Shown one piece after another: positions 27,361 through 36,588 of a stretch of DNA of 64,000 bases; position 1 is the stretch's first letter, and every line of letters begins with the position of its first letter. The notes under the pieces were generated by a model. It was not told where the DNA came from, made no database searches, and saw nothing but the letters and a program-made list of their open reading frames with translations. Location: contig NZ_PEGH01000019.1 of the NCBI RefSeq assembly GCF_002737755.1, forward strand, positions 62,001-126,000, given 5' to 3'. The translations under genes and the position numbers were made by a program. The DNA comes from Caulobacter sp. BP25 (GTDB lineage Bacteria > Pseudomonadota > Alphaproteobacteria > Caulobacterales > Caulobacteraceae).

Positions 27361-29229
27361 ATGCGCAACAACCGTCTGGCCGCCCTGCCGCTCGTCGCCC
27401 TCCTGCCGCTCGCGGGCGCCGCGCATGCCGAAGAGGCCCCTCGCGCTCTCCGGTTCAACCAGAGCGGCTTCGAAGCCAACGGCCCTAAGCGCGCCGTGCT
27501 AGCCGATCCCTCCGCCCAGCCGCTGGACTGGACCTTGCTGGACGCCAAGGGCGGCGTGGTCCTGCGGGGCAAAACGCGGGTGTTCGGCGATGACGCCGCC
27601 TCGGGCGAGCACGTCCACCAGATCGACTTCTCGTCCTTCCGGCGGGCGGGAGACGGCTATCGACTCAAGGTCGGCGATGCCGAGAGCAGGCCCTTCGCGC
27701 TGCGCGCCAAGCCCGACGGCAAGCTCACCCGGGCGTCGCTGTCGTTCTTCTACCAGCAGCGGGCCAGCATCCCGATCGAGGCCCGTTTCGTGGAACGCCC
27801 CGATCTTGCCCGCCCCGCTGGCCATGCACCGGACAAGGCCACCTGCTTCGACAAGGCCGACGAGCGCGGGCAGGTCTGGCCAGGCTGCGGCTACACACTG
27901 GACGCCAGCCGCGGCTGGTACGACGCCGGCGACCACGGCAAGTACGTTGTCAATGGCGGCGTCTCGGTCTGGACCCTTGTCAACGCCTATGAGCGCGCCG
28001 CCGTGCTCAAGCGCAAGGCCGCGCTCAAGGCCGTGGGCGACGGCGCCCTGGCCCTACCCGAAAGGAGCAACCGCGTTCCCGACCTGCTGGACGAGGCGCG
28101 CTACGAGTTGGCGTTCCTGTTGTCGATGCAGGTTCCGGACGGCCAGACGCTCCAGGTCCCCATCGGCAAGCAGAACCCGGTCGATGGCAAGCTGCCCCTG
28201 ACGCCCGTCGACGCCTCGGGCATGGCGCACCAGAAGATAGCCGACGATCAGTGGACGACGATCCCCACGGCGCCGGCCGAGGACAAGCGTCCCCGCTATC
28301 TCTACTACCCGACCACCTCGGCGACGCTGAACCTGGCGGCCGTGGCCGCCCAGGCTGCGCGGGTCTGGAAGACGATCGACCCGGCCTTCGCCGCGCGGTG
28401 CCTGGCCGCAGCTCGCCGGGCCTACGCCGCCGCCGTGCGAAATCCAGAAATCTATGCCCTGGGCGCCTTCGCCGGCAGCGGCGGCTATGGCGATGGGAAC
28501 CTGACCGACGAATTCTACTGGGCGGCCGCCGAGCTCTACGCCACGACGGGCGAGGACGCCTACGCCCAGGCGCTGCGGGCCTCGCCGCTGTTCCTGGCCG
28601 GACCCACTGCGGGCGACCGCCCGACCGGCGACATCAGCTGGAGTTCGGTCGGCGCCTTGGGCGGCGTGACTCTCGCCCTCGCCCCGAACGGGCTCAAGCC
28701 CGCCGAGATCGCCAAGCTGCGCGCCAACCTTCTCGCCAGCGCCGACAGCCATCTCGCCGATGGCCAGACCCAGGGCTACGCCCTGCCCTATGCGCCCAAG
28801 GGCTATCCCTGGGGCTCGAACGCGTCGGTGCTGAACCGGGCGATCATCCTGGGCGTGGCCTATGACCTCACCGGCAAGGCCGCGTATCGGACCGGCGCGC
28901 TCGACGCCCTCGACTACGTGCTGGGTCGCAACCCGCTGGACCGGTCGTATGTCAGCGGCTTTGGCCCTCGGGCCATGCGCAATCCCCACCACCGCTTCTG
29001 GGCCCGCGAGGCGAACCCGGCCTACCCCGCGCCGCCGTCGGGGGTGCTGTCGGGCGGCCCCAACTCCACCGACATGGACGACCCCATTGCGCGCGACATG
29101 AAGGGCCAATGCCACCCTCAGACGTGCTGGACCGACGACTACCGCGCCTTTACCCAGAATGAGGTCGCGATCAACTGGAACGCGCCCCTGGCCTGGGTGT
29201 CGATCTTCCTCGACGACACCGCCCGCTAG
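27361..29229 (+). CDS. Glycoside hydrolase family 9 (cellulase/beta-glucanase)
   Basis: 622 residues. A signal peptide (GAAHA/EEAP) is followed by an N-terminal Ig-like CelD_N domain (RFNQSGFEANGPKRAVLAD, residues about 25-110). The GH9 catalytic domain has the catalytic-base Asp region GWYDAGDHGKYVVNGG, the His region NPHHRFWAR and the acid region QNEVAINWNAPLAW. Likely hydrolyses beta-1,4-glucans in the periplasm or outside; fits the plant-polymer lifestyle of Caulobacter. No carbohydrate-binding module or dockerin. Confidence 0.92.
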   Translation: MRNNRLAALPLVALLPLAGAAHAEEAPRALRFNQSGFEANGPKRAVLADPSAQPLDWTLLDAKGGVVLRGKTRVFGDDAASGEHVHQIDFSSFRRAGDGYRLKVGDAESRPFALRAKPDGKLTRASLSFFYQQRASIPIEARFVERPDLARPAGHAPDKATCFDKADERGQVWPGCGYTLDASRGWYDAGDHGKYVVNGGVSVWTLVNAYERAAVLKRKAALKAVGDGALALPERSNRVPDLLDEARYELAFLLSMQVPDGQTLQVPIGKQNPVDGKLPLTPVDASGMAHQKIADDQWTTIPTAPAEDKRPRYLYYPTTSATLNLAAVAAQAARVWKTIDPAFAARCLAAARRAYAAAVRNPEIYALGAFAGSGGYGDGNLTDEFYWAAAELYATTGEDAYAQALRASPLFLAGPTAGDRPTGDISWSSVGALGGVTLALAPNGLKPAEIAKLRANLLASADSHLADGQTQGYALPYAPKGYPWGSNASVLNRAIILGVAYDLTGKAAYRTGALDALDYVLGRNPLDRSYVSGFGPRAMRNPHHRFWAREANPAYPAPPSGVLSGGPNSTDMDDPIARDMKGQCHPQTCWTDDYRAFTQNEVAINWNAPLAWVSIFLDDTAR

Positions 29230-29383
29230 GCCTTGCCGCGTGGGCCGCCAGCGCCATCGCCCCTATGGTTTACCTGCCGTTGGCCTTGCTGCGCGGCGCT
29301 TTGTCGCGAGATCGCCAAGGCGACTTTGGCTATTCCCGGAGGGAACAAGTCTTGCAATCTAGTGTCGTGACCGCGACAGTCCC

Positions 29384-31255
29384 ATGATCCCCAACCACGC
29401 CCGCTCGAAGATCCGTGACAATCCGTTGGCCCTGGCCCTTCTGGGACAGGCGTCGCGGAACAGCATGGCGACGATGGGCGTGCAAGCGGCGGCGGCGATC
29501 GGCGTTACCCTGGCCTCCCTGCCCAGCGAGCGCCCGTTCTACTGGGCATGGCTGGCGGTGACTCTGACGGTGCTGGCCGCGCGTATCGTCGCCGACCGCC
29601 TGCTGGCCGCCGCCATCGCCGGCCGGGCCCTGGCAAACCGGCTGGACCTTCTGGCGGCGATGTTCTCAAGCGGCCTGATCATCAGCGCCGCCCTGTGGGC
29701 TTTCCTGGCCTGCGCGCGCATTCCGATCGACAGCCAGTCGACGCGCTATGTGATCATCGTGGTGCTGTCGGCGCTGGCGGGCGGCGCGACCGGCGTGCTC
29801 TCGCCCCTGAAGCTGACCGGCCGAATCTATATCGCCCTCATTCTGCTGCCCGCCTCCCTGACCCTGATCGCCGGGCAGCTAAGCGAGACCGTGCTGGGCG
29901 TACTGGGCGTCGTCTTCTGCCTGGTCATGCTGGCGGGCCATCGCAACAATCACGCCTTGCTCGTCGACTCCATCCAGCTGCGCGACCAGAACCGAGACCT
30001 GGTTGAGGCCCTGGCGCGGCGCAGTCACGACCTCAACAGTCTGAACCAGGACCTCGAGGCGCGAGTGGCTCTGCGGACCCGGCAGTTGCAGCAGGCCACC
30101 GAACGCGCTCAGGCGGCCAATGAGGCTAAGTCCCGCTTCCTGGCCACGGTCAGTCACGAGATGCGCACCCCGCTGAACGCGATCCTCGGCGTGGGCCAGA
30201 TCCTGACCCGCTCGGCCCTGGGCCGGAAGCAGCGCGAGCAGGTGCTTGAGATGAAGGGCGCGGCCCGGCGCCTGCGCATGATGATCGACGACGTGCTGGA
30301 CCTATGCCAGCTGGACGACGGCGAGCTGCGCTTGAAGCCGCGACCGTTCCCGCTGGCCGCCCTCGCCCAGTCGCTCGACCACCTGCACCGCCCCGCCGCC
30401 GAAGCGCGCGGCCTGCGCCTGACCATGCAGCTGGAGGCCGCGCCGGCGGAGACCCGCCTGGGCGATGTCGATCGGCTGCGGCAGGTGGTCAGTGTGCTGA
30501 TCGACAACGCCCTGAAGTTCACCCACCAAGGCGGCGTCGACTGCCGGATCAGCGGCGCGGGCGGCAAACTGCGGATCGAGGTCAGCGACACCGGCGACGG
30601 CGTCGCGCCGGACAAGATGGCCGTGATCTTCGAGCGCTTCAGCCAGATCGACGACTCGACCAAACGCTCGGCCGGGGGCATTGGCGTAGGCTTGACCCTC
30701 TGCCAGGGCCTGGTCACAGCCATGGGCGGCGAGATGACCGCCGCGTCGCAGCCAGGGCGCGGCTCGACCTTCACCCTTGTGATCCCCTGCCCCGTCTCGA
30801 CCCCGGCGCCGCAGCGGGCGTCTGTCCCGCAAGCGGAGGGCGAGGAGGACGCGCCGACCCTGCTGGTCGTCGACGACAACGCCATGAACCGCGAGATCAT
30901 CGCCGCCCTGGTCGAACCGTTCGGCATCGCCTGCGGCTTCGCCGCCGACGGCCGCGAGGCGGTCGAGGCCTGGCGGCGCCAGCCCTGGGACGCGATCTTC
31001 ATGGACGTCCACATGCCGGTGATGGACGGCGTGGAGGCCACCCGCGCCATTCGCCAGGAGGAAGATCGGTTGGGTCGCCCGCGCGTTCCGATCGTGGCGG
31101 TCACCGCCAGCCTGATGCAACAGGAAACCGCCAGCTATCAGGCCGCCGGCATGGACGACGTGCTCCCCAAGCCCATCGAGGTCTCGGCCCTGGCTGAAAT
31201 GCTGGCGCGCTGCGTGGGCGGCGGCGAGGACACCGCGACCAAAGCCGACGCCTAG
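29384..31255 (+). CDS. Hybrid sensor histidine kinase with receiver domain
   Basis: 623 residues. Six or so membrane helices occupy residues 15-190 (no periplasmic sensor), then a coiled coil, HisKA with H-box FLATVSHEMRTPLNAILG, HATPase_c (LIDNALKFTHQGG, VSDTGDGVAPDKM, GIGVGLTLCQGLV) and a C-terminal receiver with phospho-acceptor in AIFMDVHMPVMDG and Lys in LPKPIEV. No histidine phosphotransfer domain is attached, so it must pass phosphate to a separate Hpt such as ChpT, or act by itself. No cognate regulator is adjacent. Confidence 0.9.
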   Translation: MIPNHARSKIRDNPLALALLGQASRNSMATMGVQAAAAIGVTLASLPSERPFYWAWLAVTLTVLAARIVADRLLAAAIAGRALANRLDLLAAMFSSGLIISAALWAFLACARIPIDSQSTRYVIIVVLSALAGGATGVLSPLKLTGRIYIALILLPASLTLIAGQLSETVLGVLGVVFCLVMLAGHRNNHALLVDSIQLRDQNRDLVEALARRSHDLNSLNQDLEARVALRTRQLQQATERAQAANEAKSRFLATVSHEMRTPLNAILGVGQILTRSALGRKQREQVLEMKGAARRLRMMIDDVLDLCQLDDGELRLKPRPFPLAALAQSLDHLHRPAAEARGLRLTMQLEAAPAETRLGDVDRLRQVVSVLIDNALKFTHQGGVDCRISGAGGKLRIEVSDTGDGVAPDKMAVIFERFSQIDDSTKRSAGGIGVGLTLCQGLVTAMGGEMTAASQPGRGSTFTLVIPCPVSTPAPQRASVPQAEGEEDAPTLLVVDDNAMNREIIAALVEPFGIACGFAADGREAVEAWRRQPWDAIFMDVHMPVMDGVEATRAIRQEEDRLGRPRVPIVAVTASLMQQETASYQAAGMDDVLPKPIEVSALAEMLARCVGGGEDTATKADA

Positions 31256-31291
31256 AGCCGGGCGAACCCCAAAATCAGGTCGCGCCGACGC

Positions 31292-31320
31292 TTGAGTGCT
31301 GACCCAAGCCGGGCTAAACG
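31292..31320 (+). promoter_or_regulatory. Candidate promoter of tRNA-Gly
   Basis: TTGAGT at 31292-31297 and GCTAAACG at 31313-31320, close to the Caulobacter housekeeping pattern (TTGaC ... GCTANAWC), end 13 bases before the tRNA. Prediction by eye. Confidence 0.45.
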
Positions 31321-31333
31321 GGTCCTCCCTTTG

Positions 31334-31408
31334 GCGGGCGTAGTTCAGAGGTAGAACGTCAGCTTCCCAAGCTGAATGTCGGGGGTTCGATTCCCCCCGC
31401 CCGCTCCA
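31334..31408 (+). tRNA. tRNA-Gly (anticodon CCC)
   Basis: 75 nt including encoded CCA. Acceptor stem GCGGGCG/CGCCCGC with T discriminator, D arm with TAGTTCAGAGGTAGAAC, anticodon stem TCAGC/GCTGA enclosing loop TTCCCAA (CCC at 34-36), and T arm GGGGG-TTCGATT-CCCCC. Reads GGG codons. Confidence 0.95.
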
Positions 31409-31490
31409 AAGCTTTCCTGACCTATGACGACCGTCGCGGCGCTGTGTGCTACAGCGCACGGGAAGACTGTGTTCAGAGCAGGGACGTTGC

Positions 31491-32450
31491 TTGACGCGTA
31501 TCGTTTATCTGTCTTTTCCGACGGGCGCTGTGGCGGGCGGGCAAAAGGTCATTCTGCGCCATGTCGAAGCCCTCAACAGGATGGGCTTCGAGGCGATCTG
31601 GTGGCGCAACACCGACAAGGTCGACCTGACCTGGCTGGATTTCGAGGCGCCGACCGAGGTGGGGACACGGTTTCGCCCGGATGACATCTTGGTGGTTCCG
31701 TCCGACGCCCCCAACGCGATCCGCACCCTGGCCCAGGACAGGCGGCGCACGGTCATCTTCGAGCAGAACCAGTTCAGCTTCCTGAACCTGGGACTTGAGC
31801 AAGTCGACGCGTTCGCGCCGGGTCATTCGCCGGTCTTCTTCGCCGTCGGCGCGATCAACGCCAACACGATCCGCAGGGTGGTTCCGGGGGCCCAGGTGGA
31901 GATCGTCCCATGCTTCGCCGACGAGCGGATCTTCAAGCCTGGCGCCAACGACCTGCTGCAAGCGGCCTATTCGCCTCGCAAGCGGATGGGGGAAACCAGG
32001 ATCATCCGGCAGTTCCTGAGCAAGGCCCATCCGCGCCATGTCGGCCTGCCATGGGTCGAGATATCCAACCAGCCCGAGGCCGAAGTCGCCGAGATTTTGG
32101 GACGATCGGCGCTCCATCTCAGCCTTCCGCGGTTCGAGTCCGTCGGCATGACGACCCTGGAAGCCATGGCGTGCGGCTGCGTGTCGGCTGGCTTCATGGG
32201 CATCGGCGGTCGCCAGTACATGACGGCCGAAAACGGATTCTGGGCGCCCGACGATGATTGCGAAGCCGCCGCCGACGCCCTGGCCGAGGCGGCGGATGTC
32301 GTGGCCACCGGCGGCGCGCGGTTGGCCGCCCTACGAGACGCGGCCCGCGCCACGGCCGACCAGTGGTCGTACGCGCGCTTCCTGATAAAGCTGGAAGAGG
32401 TCTGGGAGCGTCTGGCCCCCGAGGCTCGACGTCTGCCGACCCGGCGCTAA
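31491..32450 (+). CDS. Glycosyltransferase family 4-like protein
   Basis: 319 residues. N-terminus MTRIVYLSFPTGAVAGGQKVILRHVEAL is a GT-B nucleotide-sugar-acceptor glycine loop and the C-terminal half has PRFESVGMTTLEAMACGCVSAGF, the GT4 E-x7-E motif. TTG start at 31491 has GGGA upstream; an in-frame TTG 45 bases earlier is less likely. Donor and acceptor unknown; may decorate surface polysaccharide. First of three genes downstream of the tRNA. Confidence 0.75.
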   Translation: MTRIVYLSFPTGAVAGGQKVILRHVEALNRMGFEAIWWRNTDKVDLTWLDFEAPTEVGTRFRPDDILVVPSDAPNAIRTLAQDRRRTVIFEQNQFSFLNLGLEQVDAFAPGHSPVFFAVGAINANTIRRVVPGAQVEIVPCFADERIFKPGANDLLQAAYSPRKRMGETRIIRQFLSKAHPRHVGLPWVEISNQPEAEVAEILGRSALHLSLPRFESVGMTTLEAMACGCVSAGFMGIGGRQYMTAENGFWAPDDDCEAAADALAEAADVVATGGARLAALRDAARATADQWSYARFLIKLEEVWERLAPEARRLPTRR

Positions 32451-32529
32451 GCCGGCCCAAGCGTTCGCGTTGACGGTTCGCCGCTTCGGGCGCACCATCG
32501 CCTCAAACAGATGTTTGGGGAGAAGCGCG

Positions 32530-33138
32530 ATGGCGGACGGTGAAGACCATCCAGGCGTCGAGGCCCGGGCCAAATTTCACGCCATGGTCGACGGCACGGC
32601 CGAGGACTGGGCGATCATCGCCAGCGCGTCGATGGAATTTGGCCGCGACCTGCCAAAACGCCTGATCGCGCATCTGAATCTTCTGAAGGGAGACTGCGGC
32701 GGTTTCGCCATCGACCGGCTGGAGCACAGCCTGCAGACTGCTACCCGCGCGCATCAAGCCGGCGAGGACGAGGAATATGTCGTCTGCGCCCTGCTGCACG
32801 ACATCGGCGACATCCTGGGTCCACGCAATCACGCCGACATCGCCGCGGCGATCCTCCAACCGTTCGTGTCGGAGCGAAACCACTGGATGGTGGCGCACCA
32901 CGCGATCTTTCAGGGCTACTACTTCTTCCATCACCTGGGCCTGGACCGGAACCTGCGCGACCAGTTCCGGGGCCATCCCGACTTCGAATACACGGCCAAG
33001 TTCTGTCATGTGTACGACCAGGAAGCCTTCGACCCCAGCTTCCAGTCGATGCCGCTGGAGGCGTTCGAGCCCATGCTGGGCCGCGTGATGAGCACGCCCA
33101 AGCGCTCGATCTACATGGCGCCCCGCGCGGCGGAGTAG
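32530..33138 (+). CDS. HD-domain protein resembling PhnZ-type di-iron oxygenases
   Basis: 202 residues. The metal-ligand pattern is RLEHSLQTATRAHQAGEDEEYVVCALLHDIGD, then NHADIAAAIL and MVAHHAIFQGYYFFHHLG. The EHSLQTA...ALLHDIG wording resembles the HD oxygenase family that includes the phosphonate-cleaving PhnZ rather than ordinary phosphohydrolases. GGGGAG precedes the ATG at 32530. No PhnY partner is nearby, so a phosphonate substrate is uncertain. Follows the glycosyltransferase by 79 bases. Confidence 0.75.
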   Translation: MADGEDHPGVEARAKFHAMVDGTAEDWAIIASASMEFGRDLPKRLIAHLNLLKGDCGGFAIDRLEHSLQTATRAHQAGEDEEYVVCALLHDIGDILGPRNHADIAAAILQPFVSERNHWMVAHHAIFQGYYFFHHLGLDRNLRDQFRGHPDFEYTAKFCHVYDQEAFDPSFQSMPLEAFEPMLGRVMSTPKRSIYMAPRAAE

Positions 33139-33287
33139 GCGGTCTCGCCCCGGACTGTTACGCCGACGGCGCGCCCAAGCTTCACAATAAGCCCGCCGCA
33201 TGTGAAAGACGCGTGGAACAACGTTCTTTCATGGAAGCTTTGGCCTCGCCGCGGCGTCGCGCACGGGCCAAATAGGGGGATGGCGTA

Positions 33288-33950
33288 ATGGCTTATGGGA
33301 AGCTGAGGCGGTTCATCGAACTGGCGGCGATGGATCGGCCATGGGTCGGGAAGGTGTTCGGCCGACGACGGAAAAGCACGCCGCCGCGCGACTCCAACGC
33401 CAACTGGGATTGGGACAGCGACTATGCGTCAGGGGTGCTGGACCGACTGTGGCGCAACGACCAGCGTCACCACCATAGGCTGCTCGCGTCGTTACTGGCG
33501 GGAAGCCGACCGAACCCGGCTGTGCTGGACATCGGCTGCGGTGAAGGCGCGTTCTACCACACGATCGCCCTGCACCGCCCGTCGGCCTATCTGGGCGTTG
33601 ATGTCTCCAAGCTGGCCATCGAACGAGCCCGGGAAAAGGCGTCAGCGACGCCTATCGACGGACCCGTCCATTTCGAAACGGGCGATGGGAGCGCCTTCGA
33701 CACCGACGAGACCTTCGACGTCATCGTCTTTTCGGAATGCGCCGAGTTCCTGGGCGACATGTCCAAGGTCATGGACCGCTACCGCAAGAACCTGCGCGAA
33801 GGCGGCAAGTTCGGGGTGACCATGTGGTTGGCCACCCGTCAGTTGCCCACCTGGGAACTCATGAAGGCCCACGCGAAAGTAGAGGACGAGGCCATCGTTT
33901 GCGCCGCTTGGGGCGGCGCCTGGATCGTCGCGGTGCTTTCGCCGCGCTGA
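33288..33950 (+). CDS. SAM-dependent methyltransferase (class I, NodS/SAM-MT type)
   Basis: 220 residues. Motif I is VLDIGCGEGAFYHTIA, motif II GVDVSKLAIERAREK, motif III/IV DVIVFSECAEFLGD and GGKFGVTMW. The 100-residue N-terminal part contains NWDWDSDYASGVLDRLWRNDQRHHHRL, similar to NodS-like enzymes. Substrate unknown. Possibly part of a three-gene group with the glycosyltransferase and HD protein. A 7-bp inverted repeat (TGAAAGA/TCTTTCA, 33203-33231) lies upstream. Confidence 0.82.
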   Translation: MAYGKLRRFIELAAMDRPWVGKVFGRRRKSTPPRDSNANWDWDSDYASGVLDRLWRNDQRHHHRLLASLLAGSRPNPAVLDIGCGEGAFYHTIALHRPSAYLGVDVSKLAIERAREKASATPIDGPVHFETGDGSAFDTDETFDVIVFSECAEFLGDMSKVMDRYRKNLREGGKFGVTMWLATRQLPTWELMKAHAKVEDEAIVCAAWGGAWIVAVLSPR

Positions 33951-33986
33951 CCCGGCGGGGGGCGTCCCCCGCCGGAGCCCCCTTGC

Positions 33987-34877
33987 CTACTCGACGCGCT
34001 GGGCCTTGATCCCCAGCTTGGCCAGCTGGACCTGGACGCTGTCGGGACCAACGAGGTGGCCGGAGCCCACCGCGACGAAGCTAACCCCTGAACCGGCGAG
34101 CTTGGTCTTCAGCTGTCCCGCCCAGTCCTGGTTGCGCTTGACCAGCATCACGTCATAGACCGACGGATACTTGGTCTTCATCTCGGTGACGAAGACGGTT
34201 TCCAGGGCGGCCACATCGCCGGCGCTCCAGGCCGTGACCATCTCGTCCAGCTTGCCGACACCTTCTTCGGCGTTGTCGACGGACGAGTTCAGGAACTCGG
34301 TTTCGATCGGCGCGGGCAGGTCGGCAAAGAAGCGAACCTGCTGCTCGGCCGTCTCCAGAGCGGCCTGGGCCTTGCCCGCCGCCTTGGTCTCCTTGGTCAG
34401 GACGGCCTCGACACCGCTGCGGGGGTCGTAGCCAGCCTTGATGATCGGCGCCATCGAGACGGTGATGCCCGCCAACCACGGCCGCATCATCTCCAGGGCC
34501 TGCGGCGGCATGCCCACGGTCTGGGCCACGGCCGAGACCTTCTTGAAGGCCTCGGGGCCGATCTTTGCCGACAGAGTCTTGGTCTGGTCCAGGCCATAGT
34601 GGGTGACCAGCGGCTGCATGACGGCGGGATCGTCGGCGCCGATGACCTCCAAGGTCAGGTCCGCGCTGTCGGCGATGGCCTTGTCGATCTTGGCCGAGCG
34701 CCACTTCGTGTCGGGCTTCAGCACGTGGATCGTGCCGAACAGGTAGATCGTCGAGTCCTTGTCCTTGATCGCCCACAAGGCGGGTTCGGCAAGCGCGCCG
34801 CCAGCAAAGCCAAGCGCGAAGACCGAGACAAGGCCGACGGCCAGACGCTTGGTGGCGCGGTGAAGATTGAGAAACAT
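33987..34877 (-). CDS. Exported TraB/GumN family protein
   Basis: 296 residues. Signal peptide (GFAGGALA/EPALWAI) followed by the TraB/GumN signature: DSTIYLFGTIHVLKPDTKWRSAKID (GTIH), SADLTLEVIGADD and, near the end, FVAVGSGHLVGPDSVQVQLAKLGI (GxGHL). The conserved GxxH and Glu residues suggest a metal-dependent peptidase-like (Tiki-type) activity, unproven in bacteria. ATG at 34877 has GGAG upstream. Ninety bases downstream of it lies the hydrolase gene on the same strand. Confidence 0.87.
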   Translation of the reverse strand: MFLNLHRATKRLAVGLVSVFALGFAGGALAEPALWAIKDKDSTIYLFGTIHVLKPDTKWRSAKIDKAIADSADLTLEVIGADDPAVMQPLVTHYGLDQTKTLSAKIGPEAFKKVSAVAQTVGMPPQALEMMRPWLAGITVSMAPIIKAGYDPRSGVEAVLTKETKAAGKAQAALETAEQQVRFFADLPAPIETEFLNSSVDNAEEGVGKLDEMVTAWSAGDVAALETVFVTEMKTKYPSVYDVMLVKRNQDWAGQLKTKLAGSGVSFVAVGSGHLVGPDSVQVQLAKLGIKAQRVE

Positions 34878-34969
34878 GGAAACGCTCCGATGAGATGGAT
34901 CAGGTTGAAGGTGATGGGAGACGCCAGGCAAGGCCCGAAGCGCTCCGGGGGGTGAAGGCTGGAAGGCGG

Positions 34970-35857
34970 CTACTTTAGAAAGTCGGCGACCGCCTCGGCG
35001 AAGACCTTGGGCTGGTCCAGCATGATGAAGTGGCGGGAGTCATCGACGCGCTTGACGGTCACGCCTGGAAGGGTCGCGTAGGCGTCGGTGTAGATCTTCT
35101 CGACCATCGACGGCGGCGCGCCCATCGCCGGATCATAGGGATAGAGCAACGTGACCAGGCTCTTGATCCCAGCCAGGCCGGGCCGCGCGTCGGTGGTCAG
35201 CAGGTCGTACATCGCGCGGCCGACGACCGATTGCGACGAGGTCTTCGACCAGTCCAGCACCAGCACCTGATCCTTGACCGACTTGACGAAACGCGGCGCG
35301 GTCAAGGCCTGCTGGCTGGCGAAGGCTTCGGCGCTCATGGCGATGGTGGCTTCACGCATGGCCGCAGCCTGGGGCGTGACCCTCTCGGGCGTCGCGGTCG
35401 GCGAGAACAGCAGCGGGAAGAACGGCAGGCTGTCGACGATCATCAGTCGGCCGACGTCCTCGGGGTGGCGCTGGGCTAGCAGCAGGCCTGTGAAGCCGCC
35501 CATCGAGTGGCCGATGATCGCCGGCGATTTCAGGTTGTTGGCCTTGATGTAGGCGTCGACCGCCGCGACCAGGGGCTCGACCACCGGCCCCTCGGCGGCG
35601 CCGCCGACCGGTGCACCGGCGAAACCCGCCACCTGCACGACGTGGACGCGGTGCGAGGCCGAGAGCTGCTTGGCGGTCTGGTCCCAGACGGCGGCGGACG
35701 AGGCCAGGCCCGGGATCAGCACCACATCGGGACCTTTGCCCGTGACGGTGACGGTCATCCGATCGGCGGCGTCGGCGCGGCTGCCGAAGACGCCAAGAGC
35801 GGCCAGGATCGCCATGATGACGGCGAACAGATGGGCTTTAGGCATCAGCTTTTGCAT
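34970..35857 (-). CDS. Exported alpha/beta hydrolase
   Basis: 295 residues. Hydrophobic signal (about residues 8-30, ending SRADA/AD), oxyanion loop VVLIPGLASSAAVWD, nucleophile elbow IGHSMGGFTGL (Ser about 118), Asp in the YPYDPAMG region and catalytic His in DDSRHFIMLDQP. Periplasmic or outer-envelope esterase-like enzyme with unknown substrate. GGAG seven bases before the ATG at 35857 fixes the start; an ATG 12 bases upstream is less likely. Confidence 0.85.
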   Translation of the reverse strand: MQKLMPKAHLFAVIMAILAALGVFGSRADAADRMTVTVTGKGPDVVLIPGLASSAAVWDQTAKQLSASHRVHVVQVAGFAGAPVGGAAEGPVVEPLVAAVDAYIKANNLKSPAIIGHSMGGFTGLLLAQRHPEDVGRLMIVDSLPFFPLLFSPTATPERVTPQAAAMREATIAMSAEAFASQQALTAPRFVKSVKDQVLVLDWSKTSSQSVVGRAMYDLLTTDARPGLAGIKSLVTLLYPYDPAMGAPPSMVEKIYTDAYATLPGVTVKRVDDSRHFIMLDQPKVFAEAVADFLK

Positions 35858-35966
35858 CGTGCTCTCCATAGGAACGAGGCGTGCGGAAGGGTTCGGCGAC
35901 AGGGCGCCGGGCGAAGCGGTACAGGTCAGCAATTGGGGCTTGCCGCCCCGGAGGCGGGCGAAGCGC

Positions 35967-36161
35967 TTAAGCCTCGTCCTGGAAGATCGTCTCGATCGGC
36001 TGCCCGAACAGGCGGGCGATCTTGAAGGCCAGCGGCAGGCTGGGATCGTACTTGCCCGTCTCCAGGGCGTTGACGGTCTGGCGGGACACATCAAGCCGCT
36101 CGGCCAGATCGGCCTGGCTCCAGTCCCGCTCGGCGCGGAGGACCTTGAGGCGGTTCTTCAT
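35967..36161 (-). CDS. Small Xre/Cro-type regulator
   Basis: 64 residues, essentially one HTH_3 domain: NRLKVLRAERDWSQADLAERLDVSRQTVNALETGKYDPSLPLAFKIARLFGQPIETIF. This YozG/YgzD-like type is often coupled to small membrane proteins. Its ATG overlaps the stop of the upstream membrane-protein gene (ATGA), so it is the last gene of a four-gene operon, and probably regulates it through the site at 37237-37254. Confidence 0.85.
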   Translation of the reverse strand: MKNRLKVLRAERDWSQADLAERLDVSRQTVNALETGKYDPSLPLAFKIARLFGQPIETIFQDEA

Positions 36162-36559
36162 TGGTACCGCCTCCTGACGAGGGGCTGGGCCAAGCCGAAC
36201 GCGCCGCAGAATACGGGGAAGATCAGGTACAGCGGGAAGTGCGGAACCAGCCCGACGTTCTCCAAGAACCCCCAGACCGTGCCTGCGGCCAAGGTGAAGC
36301 CGATGCCCCACAGCATGGACTGAACAAGCACCAGGCGCAGAAACTCGTCGGTCTCTTCCGCCAGATAGAGCCCCATGACGGCGATGACGGCGATGATCGG
36401 GATGGCGGGCGCCGCGCCCAGTATCCAAAGCAAGACGCCTTGCGGGCTGTGGCTTTCGATCAGCCACAATGATCCAGACAGCACCACGACATAGGCGATC
36501 ATCGCCGGAAAGAAGCGCGCCAGATAGCGCCGAACGGCGGGGTTTGAGGTCTTGGTCAT
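36158..36559 (-). CDS. Four-helix membrane protein of unknown function
   Basis: 133 residues. Four hydrophobic segments: FFPAMIAYVVVLSGSLWLIE, GVLLWILGAAPAIPIIAVIAVMGLY, LVLVQSMLWGIGFTLAAGTVWGFLE and FPLYLIFPVFCGAFGLAQPLV. A charged loop AEETDEFLRLVL is conserved-looking. Often found next to a small Xre regulator in proteobacteria. Operon with the genes on either side; function unknown. Confidence 0.78.
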   Translation of the reverse strand: MTKTSNPAVRRYLARFFPAMIAYVVVLSGSLWLIESHSPQGVLLWILGAAPAIPIIAVIAVMGLYLAEETDEFLRLVLVQSMLWGIGFTLAAGTVWGFLENVGLVPHFPLYLIFPVFCGAFGLAQPLVRRRYQ

Positions 36560-36588
36560 GTTTGACGCTCCAAGGGCTCCAGGTCGGA

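Noticed and set aside
31334..31408. tRNA-Gly as attachment site of an integrated element
   Set aside because: No integrase and no second copy of the tRNA 3' end within the window.
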